Shown here: piece after piece, positions 1-7,144 of the stretch
Numbering within the stretch: position 1 is the stretch's first letter
How the letters are laid out: each line of letters begins with the position of its first letter
Assembly: GCA_947372155.1 (NCBI GenBank)
Contig: CANBSM010000013.1
Location: 1-19,393 of the forward strand
From: Burkholderiaceae bacterium
GTDB taxonomy: Bacteria > Pseudomonadota > Gammaproteobacteria > Burkholderiales > Burkholderiaceae
Reading direction: 5' to 3'
DNA length: 19,393 nt
Notes under the pieces: model-generated
What the model was told of the DNA's origin: nothing
Databases searched by the model: none
The model's input: the letters and a program-made list of their open reading frames with translations, nothing else
Made by a program: the position numbers and the translations under genes

Positions 1-675
1 GCATTTCATTCACATCAAAAGGCTATGGCAGCACAAGCTGCTGGTGAATTTAATTCTGAAATTTTTCCAGTCAAGGTAGCTCATCGCTTGATGAATCTCG
101 ATAAAGGTCAAGTGGATGTGCAATGGCGTGAATTTTCTAAAGATGAAGGCCCACGTATTGATACTTCACTTGAAGGCTTAGCTAAACTCAAATCACCATT
201 CGCCGCTAGAGGTAGCGTTACTGCTGGCAATAGCTCACAAACTTCCGATGGTGTCGGTGCACTCATCTTGGCCAGTGAAAAAGCGATCAAGACCTTTGGT
301 CTCACCCCTTTGGCGCGTTTTGTGAGTTTTGCAGTAAAAGGTGTTCCACCCGAAATTATGGGAATTGGGCCAAAAGAAGCTATTCCAGCCGCATTAAAAC
401 TGGCAGGACTCAATTTGCAGGATTTAGATTGGATCGAATTAAATGAGGCGTTTGCAGCCCAGTCATTAGCAGTTATTCGTGACCTAGGCCTAGATCAAAG
501 CAAGGTTAACCCTCTGGGTAGCGCTATTGCTCTTGGACACCCATTGGGTGCAACTGGCGCAATTAGAGCTGCGACAGCAATTCATGCCATGCAACGGCGC
601 AATCTTAAGCACGCTATGGTCACTATGTGCGTTGGCACAGGTATGGGCGCTGCTGGAATATTTGAACGCTGTTAA
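1..675 (+). CDS. Acetyl-CoA acetyltransferase / 3-ketoacyl-CoA thiolase (C-terminal part, 5' end outside window)
   Basis: Thiolases join or cleave acyl-CoA and acetyl-CoA; in beta-oxidation they perform the last step. The frame is open from base 1 and begins within AFHSHQKA, a stretch typical of the middle of thiolases, so the gene starts upstream and the ATG at 25 is internal. About 224 residues are visible. They carry NEAFAAQ, the catalytic histidine in ALGHPLGATGA and the second catalytic cysteine in CVGTGMG near the C-terminus. The first nucleophilic cysteine would lie outside the window. The gene is followed 31 bases later by a DUF2147 gene, then nitronate monooxygenase and enoyl-CoA hydratase genes on the same strand, so it probably leads a lipid-catabolic operon. 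Family is certain; substrate length and direction (degradative or biosynthetic) cannot be read from the sequence. Confidence 0.95.
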   Translation, partial: AFHSHQKAMAAQAAGEFNSEIFPVKVAHRLMNLDKGQVDVQWREFSKDEGPRIDTSLEGLAKLKSPFAARGSVTAGNSSQTSDGVGALILASEKAIKTFGLTPLARFVSFAVKGVPPEIMGIGPKEAIPAALKLAGLNLQDLDWIELNEAFAAQSLAVIRDLGLDQSKVNPLGSAIALGHPLGATGAIRAATAIHAMQRRNLKHAMVTMCVGTGMGAAGIFERC

Positions 676-706
676 TTTGACTACTTCAAAACCTGGAGAC
701 TTCAGA

Positions 707-1162
707 ATGTCTAAAAAACAAATTATCCTAGCAGCCTGCTTTTTTGGTCTAGTTGCTAGTAACGCATATGCTCAAGCTACCGATCCAGCAATTGGCGTTT
801 GGAAAACGATTGATGACAAAACCAATGAGCCCTCTTCACTAATCAAGATTGATGAAGTAAACGGCAAACTTGAGGGAACCATTATCAAAACATTTCCCAA
901 GGCCAATGAAAAACCTTTGGTGTACTGCACACTGTGCAAAGATGATCGGAAAGATAAACCCATCCTTGGTATGAAAATCATGACCGATCTCAAAAGAGAT
1001 AAGCCTGGAGCTTGGTCAGATGGCAAAATTCTGGATCCTGAAGAAGGTGAAATCTATCGCGTCAAAGTCACGACTGAAGATGGCAAGAAAATGGATGTGC
1101 GCGGCTATATTGGCGTTCCACTACTAGGTCGTACCCAAGTTTGGTACAAAGCTGAGCAGTAA
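707..1162 (+). CDS. DUF2147 family exported protein
   Basis: This 151-residue protein has a clear Sec signal peptide (MSKKQIILAACFFGLVASNA, probable cleavage after AYA at about residue 22). The rest matches the DUF2147 pattern as I know it: an N-terminal IGVWKTIDD strand, a CTLC pair (Cys74, Cys77), the ILGMKIM segment, then a lipocalin-like run of short beta strands ending in GRTQVWYK. Function of the family is not established; it is probably periplasmic or envelope-bound. I chose the ATG at 707 because GGAG at 695-698 sits 8 bases upstream and the signal peptide begins there. The frame is open further back to 527, but that part overlaps the thiolase coding region. Its place between thiolase and nitronate monooxygenase genes suggests co-transcription, not necessarily a shared pathway. 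Confidence 0.88.
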   Translation: MSKKQIILAACFFGLVASNAYAQATDPAIGVWKTIDDKTNEPSSLIKIDEVNGKLEGTIIKTFPKANEKPLVYCTLCKDDRKDKPILGMKIMTDLKRDKPGAWSDGKILDPEEGEIYRVKVTTEDGKKMDVRGYIGVPLLGRTQVWYKAEQ

Positions 1163-1187
1163 TCTACACACCACTTAAATACACAAT

Positions 1188-2168
1188 ATGAGCAATCAAC
1201 CTCTTCCAGAAGTTCTACGCAATCATTTGGCGGATGGTAATTTGCCCGTCATTGCAGCTCCACTTTTTATTATCAGCAATCCCAAGCTAGTGATTGCACA
1301 ATGCAAAGCGGGTGTGATTGGTTCTATGCCCGCCCTCAATGCCAGGCCAGCCGAACAGCTTGAAGAATGGTTGATTGAAATTACAACTGCCTTGGAGACT
1401 TATAACAAAGAGCACCCGGAGAAGCCTGCTGCCCCTTTTGCTATAAATCAAATTGTGCATAAGAGCAATGATCGTCTTGAACATGACATGGCTCTCTGTG
1501 TTAAGTACAAGGTACCCATCATCATCACCTCTCTAGGAGCACGCGAGGAAATTAATACTGCTGCCCATAGTTATGGTGGCATTGTGTTGCATGACATCAT
1601 CAATAACACCTTTGCTAAGAAAGCCGTTGAAAAAGGTGCTGATGGCTTAATTGCTGTTGCAGCAGGTGCTGGTGGACATGCTGGCATTAAAAGCCCCTTT
1701 GCCTTGATTCAGGAAATTCGGGAGTGGTTCAAGGGCCCGCTGGTACTGAGCGGCTCGATTGCTACAGGAGGGGCAGTTTTGGCTGCACAGGCCATGGGTG
1801 CTGACTATGCCTACATTGGTTCCGCATTCATTGCAACTGAGGAAGCTCGTGCGAGCGATGCCTACAAGCAAGCGGTAGTCGATTGCAACTCAGATGATAT
1901 TGTTTTAAGCAATCTATTTACCGGTGTATCTGGTAACTATTTAGCACCATCCATTCGTAATGCAGGATTAGATCCTAATAATCTTCCAGAGAGCGATCCG
2001 AGCAAAATGAATTTTGGTGGCGCAGCCCAAAAGGCTTGGAAGGATATCTGGGGATGTGGTCAAGGCATTGGCGCAGTGAAGGCAATTGCCCCTACTGCAC
2101 AGCTCGTAGCGCGTTTGCGCTCTGAATATGATCAAACCAAAATGAATGTACTCAAAGGCAACGTATAG
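1188..2168 (+). CDS. Nitronate monooxygenase (2-nitropropane dioxygenase family)
   Basis: This 326-residue TIM-barrel flavoprotein should bind FMN and oxidise alkyl nitronates (such as propionate 3-nitronate) to carbonyl compounds and nitrite in the cytoplasm. Visible family marks are the N-terminal PVIAAPLFIIS strand, AGVIGSMPALNAR, the AGGHAG loop (residues 161-166) with the likely catalytic His164, and the phosphate-binding SGSIATGGAVLAAQAMGAD followed by YIGSAFIATEEA. Length fits the class I family. The ATG at 1188 has no clear Shine-Dalgarno sequence; translation may depend on coupling to the DUF2147 gene that ends 25 bases earlier. Only 5 bases separate it from the enoyl-CoA hydratase gene, so the two are almost certainly one transcript. 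Several flavin enzymes in this fold act on other substrates, so the exact reaction is an inference. Confidence 0.9.
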   Translation: MSNQPLPEVLRNHLADGNLPVIAAPLFIISNPKLVIAQCKAGVIGSMPALNARPAEQLEEWLIEITTALETYNKEHPEKPAAPFAINQIVHKSNDRLEHDMALCVKYKVPIIITSLGAREEINTAAHSYGGIVLHDIINNTFAKKAVEKGADGLIAVAAGAGGHAGIKSPFALIQEIREWFKGPLVLSGSIATGGAVLAAQAMGADYAYIGSAFIATEEARASDAYKQAVVDCNSDDIVLSNLFTGVSGNYLAPSIRNAGLDPNNLPESDPSKMNFGGAAQKAWKDIWGCGQGIGAVKAIAPTAQLVARLRSEYDQTKMNVLKGNV

Positions 2169-2173
2169 CCATC

Positions 2174-2938
2174 ATGATTAATCATCATTTAGCAGATGGC
2201 GTTCTGAAGATATTACTGAACCGTCCTGAGAAAAAGAATGCATTTACCAATGCAATGTATCGTGAGCTTACACAAATACTCTGTGATGGGGATCAAAACC
2301 CCCAAGTAAAGGTAATGCTGATATCCGGGGCTGGCAATGCCTTCTCCGCCGGAAATGATATTGCTGATTTCATGCAATCCCCAATTACCCACGAGGATGC
2401 GCCACCCATTAACTTATTAAAGGCACTTGGAGGCCTGACAAAACCCTTGATTGCTGCAGTTGATGGGGTTGCCGTTGGTATAGGTGCAACACTGCTGTTT
2501 CACTGTGATTTGGTATATGCACAAAAGGATGCTCGCTTTATCTTTCCTTTCGTCTCTTTAGGATTGGTTCCGGAAGGTGCTGTTTCTTTATTACTGCCCC
2601 GTCTCGTTGGTCATCAACGCGCTTCGGAGATCTTGCTTTTTGGAGAACCTATCAGCGCTGATGATGCCCAGAAAATGGGTTTTGTAAATAAAGTGATTGC
2701 AGAGCCATCAGCGTTACCGTATGCAGAGCAGCAAGCCAAAAAAATAACCTCCCTATCCTCAGGGTCTGTATTACGCACCAAATCTTTATTAAAAGAGGGT
2801 GCTCTTAAAACTGCAGTGCTCGATCAAATTGATATCGAAGGTCAACTTTTCATTGATCGGCTTCATGGTCCAGCAGCCAAAGAGGCTTTAAGCTCCTTCC
2901 TAGAAAAGCGTGCCCCTAATTTCGAGGGGCTAGATTAG
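2174..2938 (+). CDS. Enoyl-CoA hydratase/isomerase family protein
   Basis: This 254-residue crotonase-fold enzyme acts on acyl-CoA thioesters in beta-oxidation. The oxyanion-hole segments are AFSAGNDIADF (about residues 56-66) and GVAVGIGATLLFHCD (98-112). A single catalytic acid is visible, Glu134 in GLVPEGAVS. The usual first hydratase glutamate is not obvious, and the GND variant plus the VPEG glutamate resemble delta3-delta2-enoyl-CoA isomerases more than classical hydratases, so isomerisation of unsaturated acyl-CoA is a real alternative. It begins 5 bases after the nitronate monooxygenase stop codon. Its 3' end overlaps the convergent GMC oxidoreductase gene by 4 bases, sharing TTAG. 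Family confident, exact reaction open. Confidence 0.9.
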   Translation: MINHHLADGVLKILLNRPEKKNAFTNAMYRELTQILCDGDQNPQVKVMLISGAGNAFSAGNDIADFMQSPITHEDAPPINLLKALGGLTKPLIAAVDGVAVGIGATLLFHCDLVYAQKDARFIFPFVSLGLVPEGAVSLLLPRLVGHQRASEILLFGEPISADDAQKMGFVNKVIAEPSALPYAEQQAKKITSLSSGSVLRTKSLLKEGALKTAVLDQIDIEGQLFIDRLHGPAAKEALSSFLEKRAPNFEGLD

Positions 2939-4533
2939 CGCCCTGTCCGAATAAGATCTACTGCTTTTTCAGCAATTGCAATGATGGGGGCATTTGTATT
3001 GCCGCCGATTAGGGTCGGCATGATGGATCCATCAACCACTCTTAGCCCATCGATGCCGTGCACTTTGAGAGTTGAATCCACCACTGCCATTGCATCGTGA
3101 CCCATTTTGCAGGTACCGACTGGGTGATAGACAGTATCAGCCCTTTCCCGAATAACCTTCCGAATGTCATCGTCTGTTTTTACATTGGGAGTAAAGACAT
3201 CCTTCTTGCGTATCTTGGTAAATGCGGGAGCATCCATTAACTGTTTTGTTAGCTTATAGCCCTTAACTAGGATTTCTAAATCTTCTTCCTCAGCCAAGAA
3301 ACCCGGATCAATTAGAGGTGCAACTTTCATATTGGCGCTTGCTAATGTCACCTGACCGCGACTCTTTGGCCTGAGCACACAAACATGGCATGAGTAGCCA
3401 TGCGCCATATGCAATTTGCGGGCATGATCCTCAACTAAACTCACAACAAAATGCAATTGCACGTCAGGCGCTTCTAAACTCGGATCAGTTTTCAGAAATC
3501 CGCCAGCTTCTGCAAAGTTAGTGGCAATCATCCCTTCGCGCGAACGAACATACTTGATAATTTCACTAGTTAACCTAGCGGTACCACCTAAAGAAACGCC
3601 GATCAGATCAAGACTATCTGCAGAATATCCAAAGATAAAATCTGGATGGTCTTGTAAGTTTTGACCAACCCCCGGCAGTTCGTGAATTAGCGGTATTCCA
3701 AATTGGCTTAACTGATCCTTAGGGCCTATTCCAGAAACCATGAGCAGTTGCGGAGAATGGAAGGCGCCCGCACACAGAATGACTTCCTTATTGGCGCGCA
3801 TGATGAGCTGCTTACCGCCTTGGGTATAGCTCACACCCACTGCGCGCTTACCTTCAAATAAAATACGCTCAACCTGAACGCCGGTTTGCACATTCAGATT
3901 CGATCTTTTACCCATATGCGGATGTAAATAGCCGCGCGCTGCGCTCCAACGCTCGCCATTTTTATGGGTAACTTGATAAATCCCTAACCCCTCTTGCTCG
4001 GCACCATTAAAGTCTTCCGTTACCGGGAAACCAGCTTCCTGAGCTGCATTTAAATAGATTTTCTGAAAAGGATTGTGTGACTGCAGATTCGATACGGCTA
4101 GTGGACCATCATTGCCGTGAAATGAATTCTTGATTGTGGTGTTGTTTTCACTCTTCTTAAAGTAAGGCAATAGTTCATCGTATGACCAGCCTGAATTTCC
4201 AAGAGCTGCCCAGTGGTCGTAATCGGAACGATGACCTCTGGTGTAAATCATGGCATTAATCGCCGAAGAGCCGCCCAAGCATTTGCCTCTGGGTTGATAT
4301 CCTCTGCGGCCATTTAAGCCCTTCTGAGGCACTGTCTGAAAGGCATAGTTATTGATTGAAGTTGGCAACATTGCAACTGCCGCCGCAGGTGTGTTTACGA
4401 CCCAGCTATCACCCTTACCGCCAGCCTCAAGTAATGCAATACTAGTGCCAGCATCCTCGCTGAGGCGCCCAGCCATTACACTGCCAGCAGATCCTCCGCC
4501 TATGACGATGTAGTCAACTAGTTGAGGCTGCAT
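2935..4533 (-). CDS. GMC-family FAD-dependent oxidoreductase (AlkJ-like alcohol dehydrogenase)
   Basis: This 532-residue glucose-methanol-choline oxidoreductase is probably an alcohol dehydrogenase feeding electrons to the respiratory chain. FAD binding is shown by VIGGGSAG (residues 10-17) and the LLEAGG end of the Rossmann unit. GMC signature 1 begins at GKCLGGSSAINAMIYTRG (about 83-100), and signature 2 is GAFHSPQLLMVSGIGP (256-271). The active-site His470 lies in YHPVGTCKMG and the partner Asn513 in GGNTNAP. Its start overlaps the alkB stop by one base (TAATG), so the pair is translationally coupled. This is the context of AlkJ, which oxidises the alcohols that AlkB makes. Choline dehydrogenase-type annotation is the usual alternative for this family, but the alkB coupling favours medium- or long-chain alcohols. 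No signal peptide is evident. Confidence 0.9.
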   Translation of the reverse strand: MQPQLVDYIVIGGGSAGSVMAGRLSEDAGTSIALLEAGGKGDSWVVNTPAAAVAMLPTSINNYAFQTVPQKGLNGRRGYQPRGKCLGGSSAINAMIYTRGHRSDYDHWAALGNSGWSYDELLPYFKKSENNTTIKNSFHGNDGPLAVSNLQSHNPFQKIYLNAAQEAGFPVTEDFNGAEQEGLGIYQVTHKNGERWSAARGYLHPHMGKRSNLNVQTGVQVERILFEGKRAVGVSYTQGGKQLIMRANKEVILCAGAFHSPQLLMVSGIGPKDQLSQFGIPLIHELPGVGQNLQDHPDFIFGYSADSLDLIGVSLGGTARLTSEIIKYVRSREGMIATNFAEAGGFLKTDPSLEAPDVQLHFVVSLVEDHARKLHMAHGYSCHVCVLRPKSRGQVTLASANMKVAPLIDPGFLAEEEDLEILVKGYKLTKQLMDAPAFTKIRKKDVFTPNVKTDDDIRKVIRERADTVYHPVGTCKMGHDAMAVVDSTLKVHGIDGLRVVDGSIMPTLIGGNTNAPIIAIAEKAVDLIRTGR

Positions 4534-5690
4534 TACTGATGACTCCAGCGAGTCAAGAGCTTTGATCTAGCTGAGGGTTGTATATTGATTTTGCTCATAT
4601 CCCCAGCGTAATGTCGTACCACCCGCCTGTCCATTAAGGCAAACCAGAGGGGTGAAAAATACGCCAAAGTAATCATGGATGCATAACCACCAGGCAATTG
4701 AGGAGCCTCTCCAAAATGACGCAATGCTTGATAGCGCCGGGTTGGATGCGCATGATGATCTGAATGGCGTTGCAGGTGATACAACAATATATTACCCACG
4801 ATGTGATTGCTGTTCCAAGAATGCTCTGGAGCGCATCGAACATATTCTCCATGTTGATCCTTTTGACGTAGCAGTCCATAGTGCTCTACGTAGTTCACAA
4901 CTTCTAACATCGAAGCGGCGTAGACCCCCTGAAGTACAAGAAAAATGAGTGCTGGCCATCCTAGCCAGATAATCAATGCGCCATACAAAAGGATGGTGAG
5001 TGACCAAGCTTGGAGATTTTCATTCTGAAGACTCCAGACACCCTTACCTTTTCTTTTTAAGCGCTCGCGTTCGAGGTCCCACGCAGATATCAGGCTACCT
5101 AAAACTGTACGTGGCAGAAATGCCCAAAAACTTTCCCCCATGCGTGCACTAGCAGGATCCTCGGGTGTTGCTACCCGCTTGTGATGGCCACGGTTATGCT
5201 CTACAAAGAAGTGCCCATACATGCTTGAGGCTAGCGCCAATTTAGACAGCCAACGATCTACAGACTCTTGCTTATGCCCTAACTCATGGGCAGTTCCAAT
5301 ACCAATACCGTTAGTTGATCCCACTGTAAACACTAAGGCAATGTAGGCATACCAATCCAAAGATTGAGTCGCCGCTAGCCATGCTCCGTAAACCGTTCCA
5401 ATCAGTTGAAACGGGACATATAGCCATACCAATGCGCGATAAAAGAAATCTTTATTTAAGCTCTCAACAGCAGATTCTGGTGGATTACTAAAGTCTTCAC
5501 CAAATGTGAGATCCAAGATAGGGATGGCAATATGAATAATGGCCGGGGCAAAAAGTAAATAAAGCCACTGCCCTGTCAATGAGAACGCCAAGATAGAGGC
5601 AGTAAACGCAAATGGTATTGTTGGGCTCAACAACCAGAGCCAGCGCTTATCGCTCCAAGACTCACTAGCAGGTGCAGTTGCAATGCTCAC
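4533..5690 (-). CDS. alkB: Membrane alkane 1-monooxygenase (AlkB)
   Basis: This 385-residue integral membrane di-iron enzyme hydroxylates the terminal carbon of n-alkanes using O2 and electrons from rubredoxin. All diagnostic histidine boxes are present: HELGHK (residues 135-140), EHNRGHH continuing into VATPEDPASARMGE (164-186), NYVEHYG (266-272) and LQRHSDHHAHPTRRYQ (306-321). Hydrophobic segments at about 21-38, 43-60, 88-107, 112-130 and 230-260 fit the six-helix family topology. The start is GTG at 5688-5690, with AAAGGG about 7 bases upstream as ribosome binding site. The gene is coupled to the GMC dehydrogenase downstream. Aligned by eye to the Pseudomonas putida GPo1 enzyme as I recall it, Ile52 falls where GPo1 has Trp55, a residue that limits chain length. 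Rubredoxin is neither fused nor encoded nearby. Confidence 0.95.
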   Translation of the reverse strand: MSIATAPASESWSDKRWLWLLSPTIPFAFTASILAFSLTGQWLYLLFAPAIIHIAIPILDLTFGEDFSNPPESAVESLNKDFFYRALVWLYVPFQLIGTVYGAWLAATQSLDWYAYIALVFTVGSTNGIGIGTAHELGHKQESVDRWLSKLALASSMYGHFFVEHNRGHHKRVATPEDPASARMGESFWAFLPRTVLGSLISAWDLERERLKRKGKGVWSLQNENLQAWSLTILLYGALIIWLGWPALIFLVLQGVYAASMLEVVNYVEHYGLLRQKDQHGEYVRCAPEHSWNSNHIVGNILLYHLQRHSDHHAHPTRRYQALRHFGEAPQLPGGYASMITLAYFSPLWFALMDRRVVRHYAGDMSKINIQPSARSKLLTRWSHQ

Positions 5691-5709
5691 TAATTAGCCC
5701 TTTGGAATG

Positions 5710-5735
5710 CTTTAGCAGATTGACACTAGCTAAAG
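5710..5735. promoter_or_regulatory. Inverted repeat upstream of alkB
   Basis: CTTTAGC at 5710-5716 and GCTAAAG at 5729-5735 form a perfect 7+7 inverted repeat with a 12-base centre, 20-45 bases before the alkB GTG start. It could be an operator or a hairpin ending the transcript of the nucleosidase gene. There is no T run after it on the minus strand, which argues against a simple terminator. I see no convincing -35/-10 pair in this 78-base gap. Confidence 0.35.
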
Positions 5736-5768
5736 ACAGGAATGAATAGCTCCATAATGCCACCAAAA

Positions 5769-6329
5769 CTAGTTACGCAATATGTCCTTGATTTGCTCCA
5801 GGAAAAGCTCTTGGCCAAGATGGACTTTAGACTGCCAATCATCGCCTGAATTCTCATTAGCCTCATCGGTAATGTATTTAAATGATTGCCATGGGATGTG
5901 GTGTTCATGTGCGATTGCAGCAATTGCGAATAACTCCATATCGACAACATCAACACCTTGACTATGTAACCAAGGATCAAATGCCGTCACAAAGCTATCC
6001 CCAGATCCACATAAAAATTGCCCGGTAGATACATATTCTTGCGGTCTACTGCAAAAAGGCGTGCTGCCGCGAGGTGCTAATGGCTCGGCATCCATGTCGC
6101 GTTGAATAACCTTACCAATTTCTAGCAGGCCATGCAGTTCTGACTTGATTTTTCCGGCAGTTCCAAAGTTAAGGATTCGCTTTGGCGAGTATTGATGAAT
6201 AGCTTTGATGCTAGTCATAGCGGCATTAATTTTGCCAACCCCTGAATAGACTATTTCGACGCCGCTTGGTAACGCTTCACGCTTGAGCTCGGACTCTAAT
6301 GCGGTAATAATCAGTAGTTCTGTTTTCAT
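5769..6329 (-). CDS. Nucleosidase of the MTA/SAH nucleosidase (phosphorylase superfamily) type
   Basis: This 186-residue protein is probably a 5'-methylthioadenosine/S-adenosylhomocysteine nucleosidase or a close relative that releases adenine from adenine nucleosides. Glu12 (ITALESEL), the glycine-rich YSGVGKINAA and NFGTAGK segments, the Met131-Glu132 pair in VVDMELFAIAAIA and Asp155 in YITDEANE match the catalytic layout of E. coli MTA nucleosidase (Glu12, Met-Glu pair, Asp197). It is shorter than the roughly 230-residue enterobacterial enzyme, lacking parts of the central region, so substrate range may differ. I chose ATG at 6327-6329 because the protein family begins here; an in-frame TTG at 6381-6383 would add 18 unlike residues reaching into apt. 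It is divergent from the adenine phosphoribosyltransferase gene, the next enzyme in adenine salvage. Confidence 0.82.
   Translation of the reverse strand: MKTELLIITALESELKREALPSGVEIVYSGVGKINAAMTSIKAIHQYSPKRILNFGTAGKIKSELHGLLEIGKVIQRDMDAEPLAPRGSTPFCSRPQEYVSTGQFLCGSGDSFVTAFDPWLHSQGVDVVDMELFAIAAIAHEHHIPWQSFKYITDEANENSGDDWQSKVHLGQELFLEQIKDILRN
6283..6311 (+). promoter_or_regulatory. Candidate apt promoter inside the nucleosidase gene
   Basis: TTGAGC at 6283-6288 and AATAAT at 6306-6311 are separated by 17 bases, a reasonable sigma70-type promoter (4/6 and 5/6 to consensus). Transcription would begin near 6318, about 23 bases before the apt ATG. It lies within the 5' coding part of the divergent gene. 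Judged by eye only. Confidence 0.45.
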
Positions 6330-6340
6330 ATTGGTTGGTG

Positions 6341-6859
6341 ATGAATTTATTAGATTATCTACCCGGAGTTCCTGACTTTCCAAAACCCGGCATTCTTTTT
6401 AGGGATATTTCTCCCTTGCTAGCCAATCCAGCCGCCTTTAAAGAGGCCATTCATCAGCTAGATCAGATTGCTCAGCAATTTGATTACACCCATATTTTAG
6501 CCATTGAATCCCGCGGCTTTATCTTTGGATCCGCTCTAGCCCACCATGCACACAAAGGTTTAGCACTAGCCAGAAAGCCCAATAAACTCCCCTTGGCCAG
6601 CCATCAGGAAGCATATGGACTGGAATATGGCAATGATGCTTTAGAAATTCAACAATCCACCCTGCCTAAGGATGCCAAAGTATTACTGCTTGATGACGTT
6701 CTAGCCACTGGCGGAACCTTGGTTGCTGCTGATAAATTAATTCGTGGTGCAGGTTTTGAGGTCTCTGGCGCAATTACCTTATTAGAAATTACCTTCCTAA
6801 ATGGCAGCGAGCTCTTGAGTCAAGCAGGCATTGGCCATAAGTCGGTATTAAAAAGCTAG
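6341..6859 (+). CDS. apt: Adenine phosphoribosyltransferase
   Basis: This 172-residue cytoplasmic enzyme makes AMP from adenine and PRPP. The N-terminal DFPKPGILFRDISPLL is the family's hallmark, followed by ESRGFIFG (56-63), LARKPNKLP (76-84), the purine-side LEYGNDALEI (94-103) and the PRPP-binding VLLLDDVLATGGT (114-126). Length fits the family. ATG at 6341 gives the standard N-terminus; TTG (6335) and GTG (6338) directly before it are in frame and cannot be excluded. No good Shine-Dalgarno sequence is visible. The start codon is 11 bases from that of the divergent nucleosidase gene, whose adenine product this enzyme would recycle. The stop codon lies in a hairpin shared with the convergent yqjK-like gene. 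Confidence 0.96.
   Translation: MNLLDYLPGVPDFPKPGILFRDISPLLANPAAFKEAIHQLDQIAQQFDYTHILAIESRGFIFGSALAHHAHKGLALARKPNKLPLASHQEAYGLEYGNDALEIQQSTLPKDAKVLLLDDVLATGGTLVAADKLIRGAGFEVSGAITLLEITFLNGSELLSQAGIGHKSVLKS
6354..6383 (-). promoter_or_regulatory. Candidate nucleosidase promoter inside the apt gene
   Basis: Read on the minus strand, TTGGAA (6383 down to 6378) and GATAAT (6359 down to 6354) are 18 bases apart, a plausible promoter (4/6 and 5/6). Transcription would begin near 6347, about 18 bases before the ATG at 6329. It occupies the first codons of apt. Confidence 0.4.
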
Positions 6860-6877
6860 AAACTAAATTAGCTTTTT
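6850..6877. terminator. Bidirectional hairpin terminator overlapping both stop codons
   Basis: AAAAAGCTA (6850-6858) pairs with TAGCTTTTT (6869-6877) around a 10-base loop. The arms supply a T run for both directions. The apt stop (6857-6859) and the stop of the convergent gene (6863-6865) both lie inside. The stem has only two GC pairs, so its strength is uncertain. Confidence 0.6.
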
Positions 6878-7144
6878 GGCGCTCTTAACTATTTTCATGG
6901 CACCCCAACCGACAGCAAGGGCCTTGCTTGCAAGCTTAGGCTTGTAATGCGCAAGCGCTGCAAATGCACTAGTCCATAGAAAAGGGTTGCTCTTCAAGAA
7001 GTTAACAGCATCAACCCCCTTATCGGCCCAGGAGAGTGGCTTTTCCCAAGCCTCAAAATGCTCAGCAAAATCTTGACGCTCACGATGTGCCTGACTCTGC
7101 AATTCGTATTGGCGATGCTCTAAAGCTTTTAAACGCGCACTCAT
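6863..7144 (-). CDS. YqjK-like small protein
   Basis: This 93-residue basic protein starts with a charged, probably helical segment (SARLKALEHRQYELQSQAHR) and has a moderately hydrophobic middle (NPFLWTSAFAALAHYKP) and a lysine-rich end (KIVKSAKKLI). Weak resemblance to YqjK and, above all, its position after YqjD- and YqjE-like genes support the name. Its ATG overlaps the preceding stop as ATGA, indicating translational coupling. Function is unknown; it probably works with the two membrane proteins upstream. Confidence 0.65.
   Translation of the reverse strand: MSARLKALEHRQYELQSQAHRERQDFAEHFEAWEKPLSWADKGVDAVNFLKSNPFLWTSAFAALAHYKPKLASKALAVGWGAMKIVKSAKKLI

Noticed and set aside
527..706. Upstream extension of the DUF2147 frame to 527
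   Set aside because: The extension lies inside the thiolase coding region in another frame and would bury the signal peptide; GGAG and the signal peptide support 707.
2912..2930. Hairpin GCCCCT/AGGGGC near the end of the enoyl-CoA hydratase gene as a terminator
   Set aside because: It lies within coding sequence, has only 6 bp and is not followed by a T run on the plus strand; on the minus strand a weak TTTTC is 5 bases away. Too weak to list.
4679..5007. Open frames overlapping alkB on both strands
   Set aside because: They are shadows of the well-supported alkB frame and have no features of their own.
6330..6383. Longer nucleosidase start at TTG 6381-6383
   Set aside because: The added 18 residues are unlike the family N-terminus and overlap the start of apt; ATG at 6329 gives the standard beginning.
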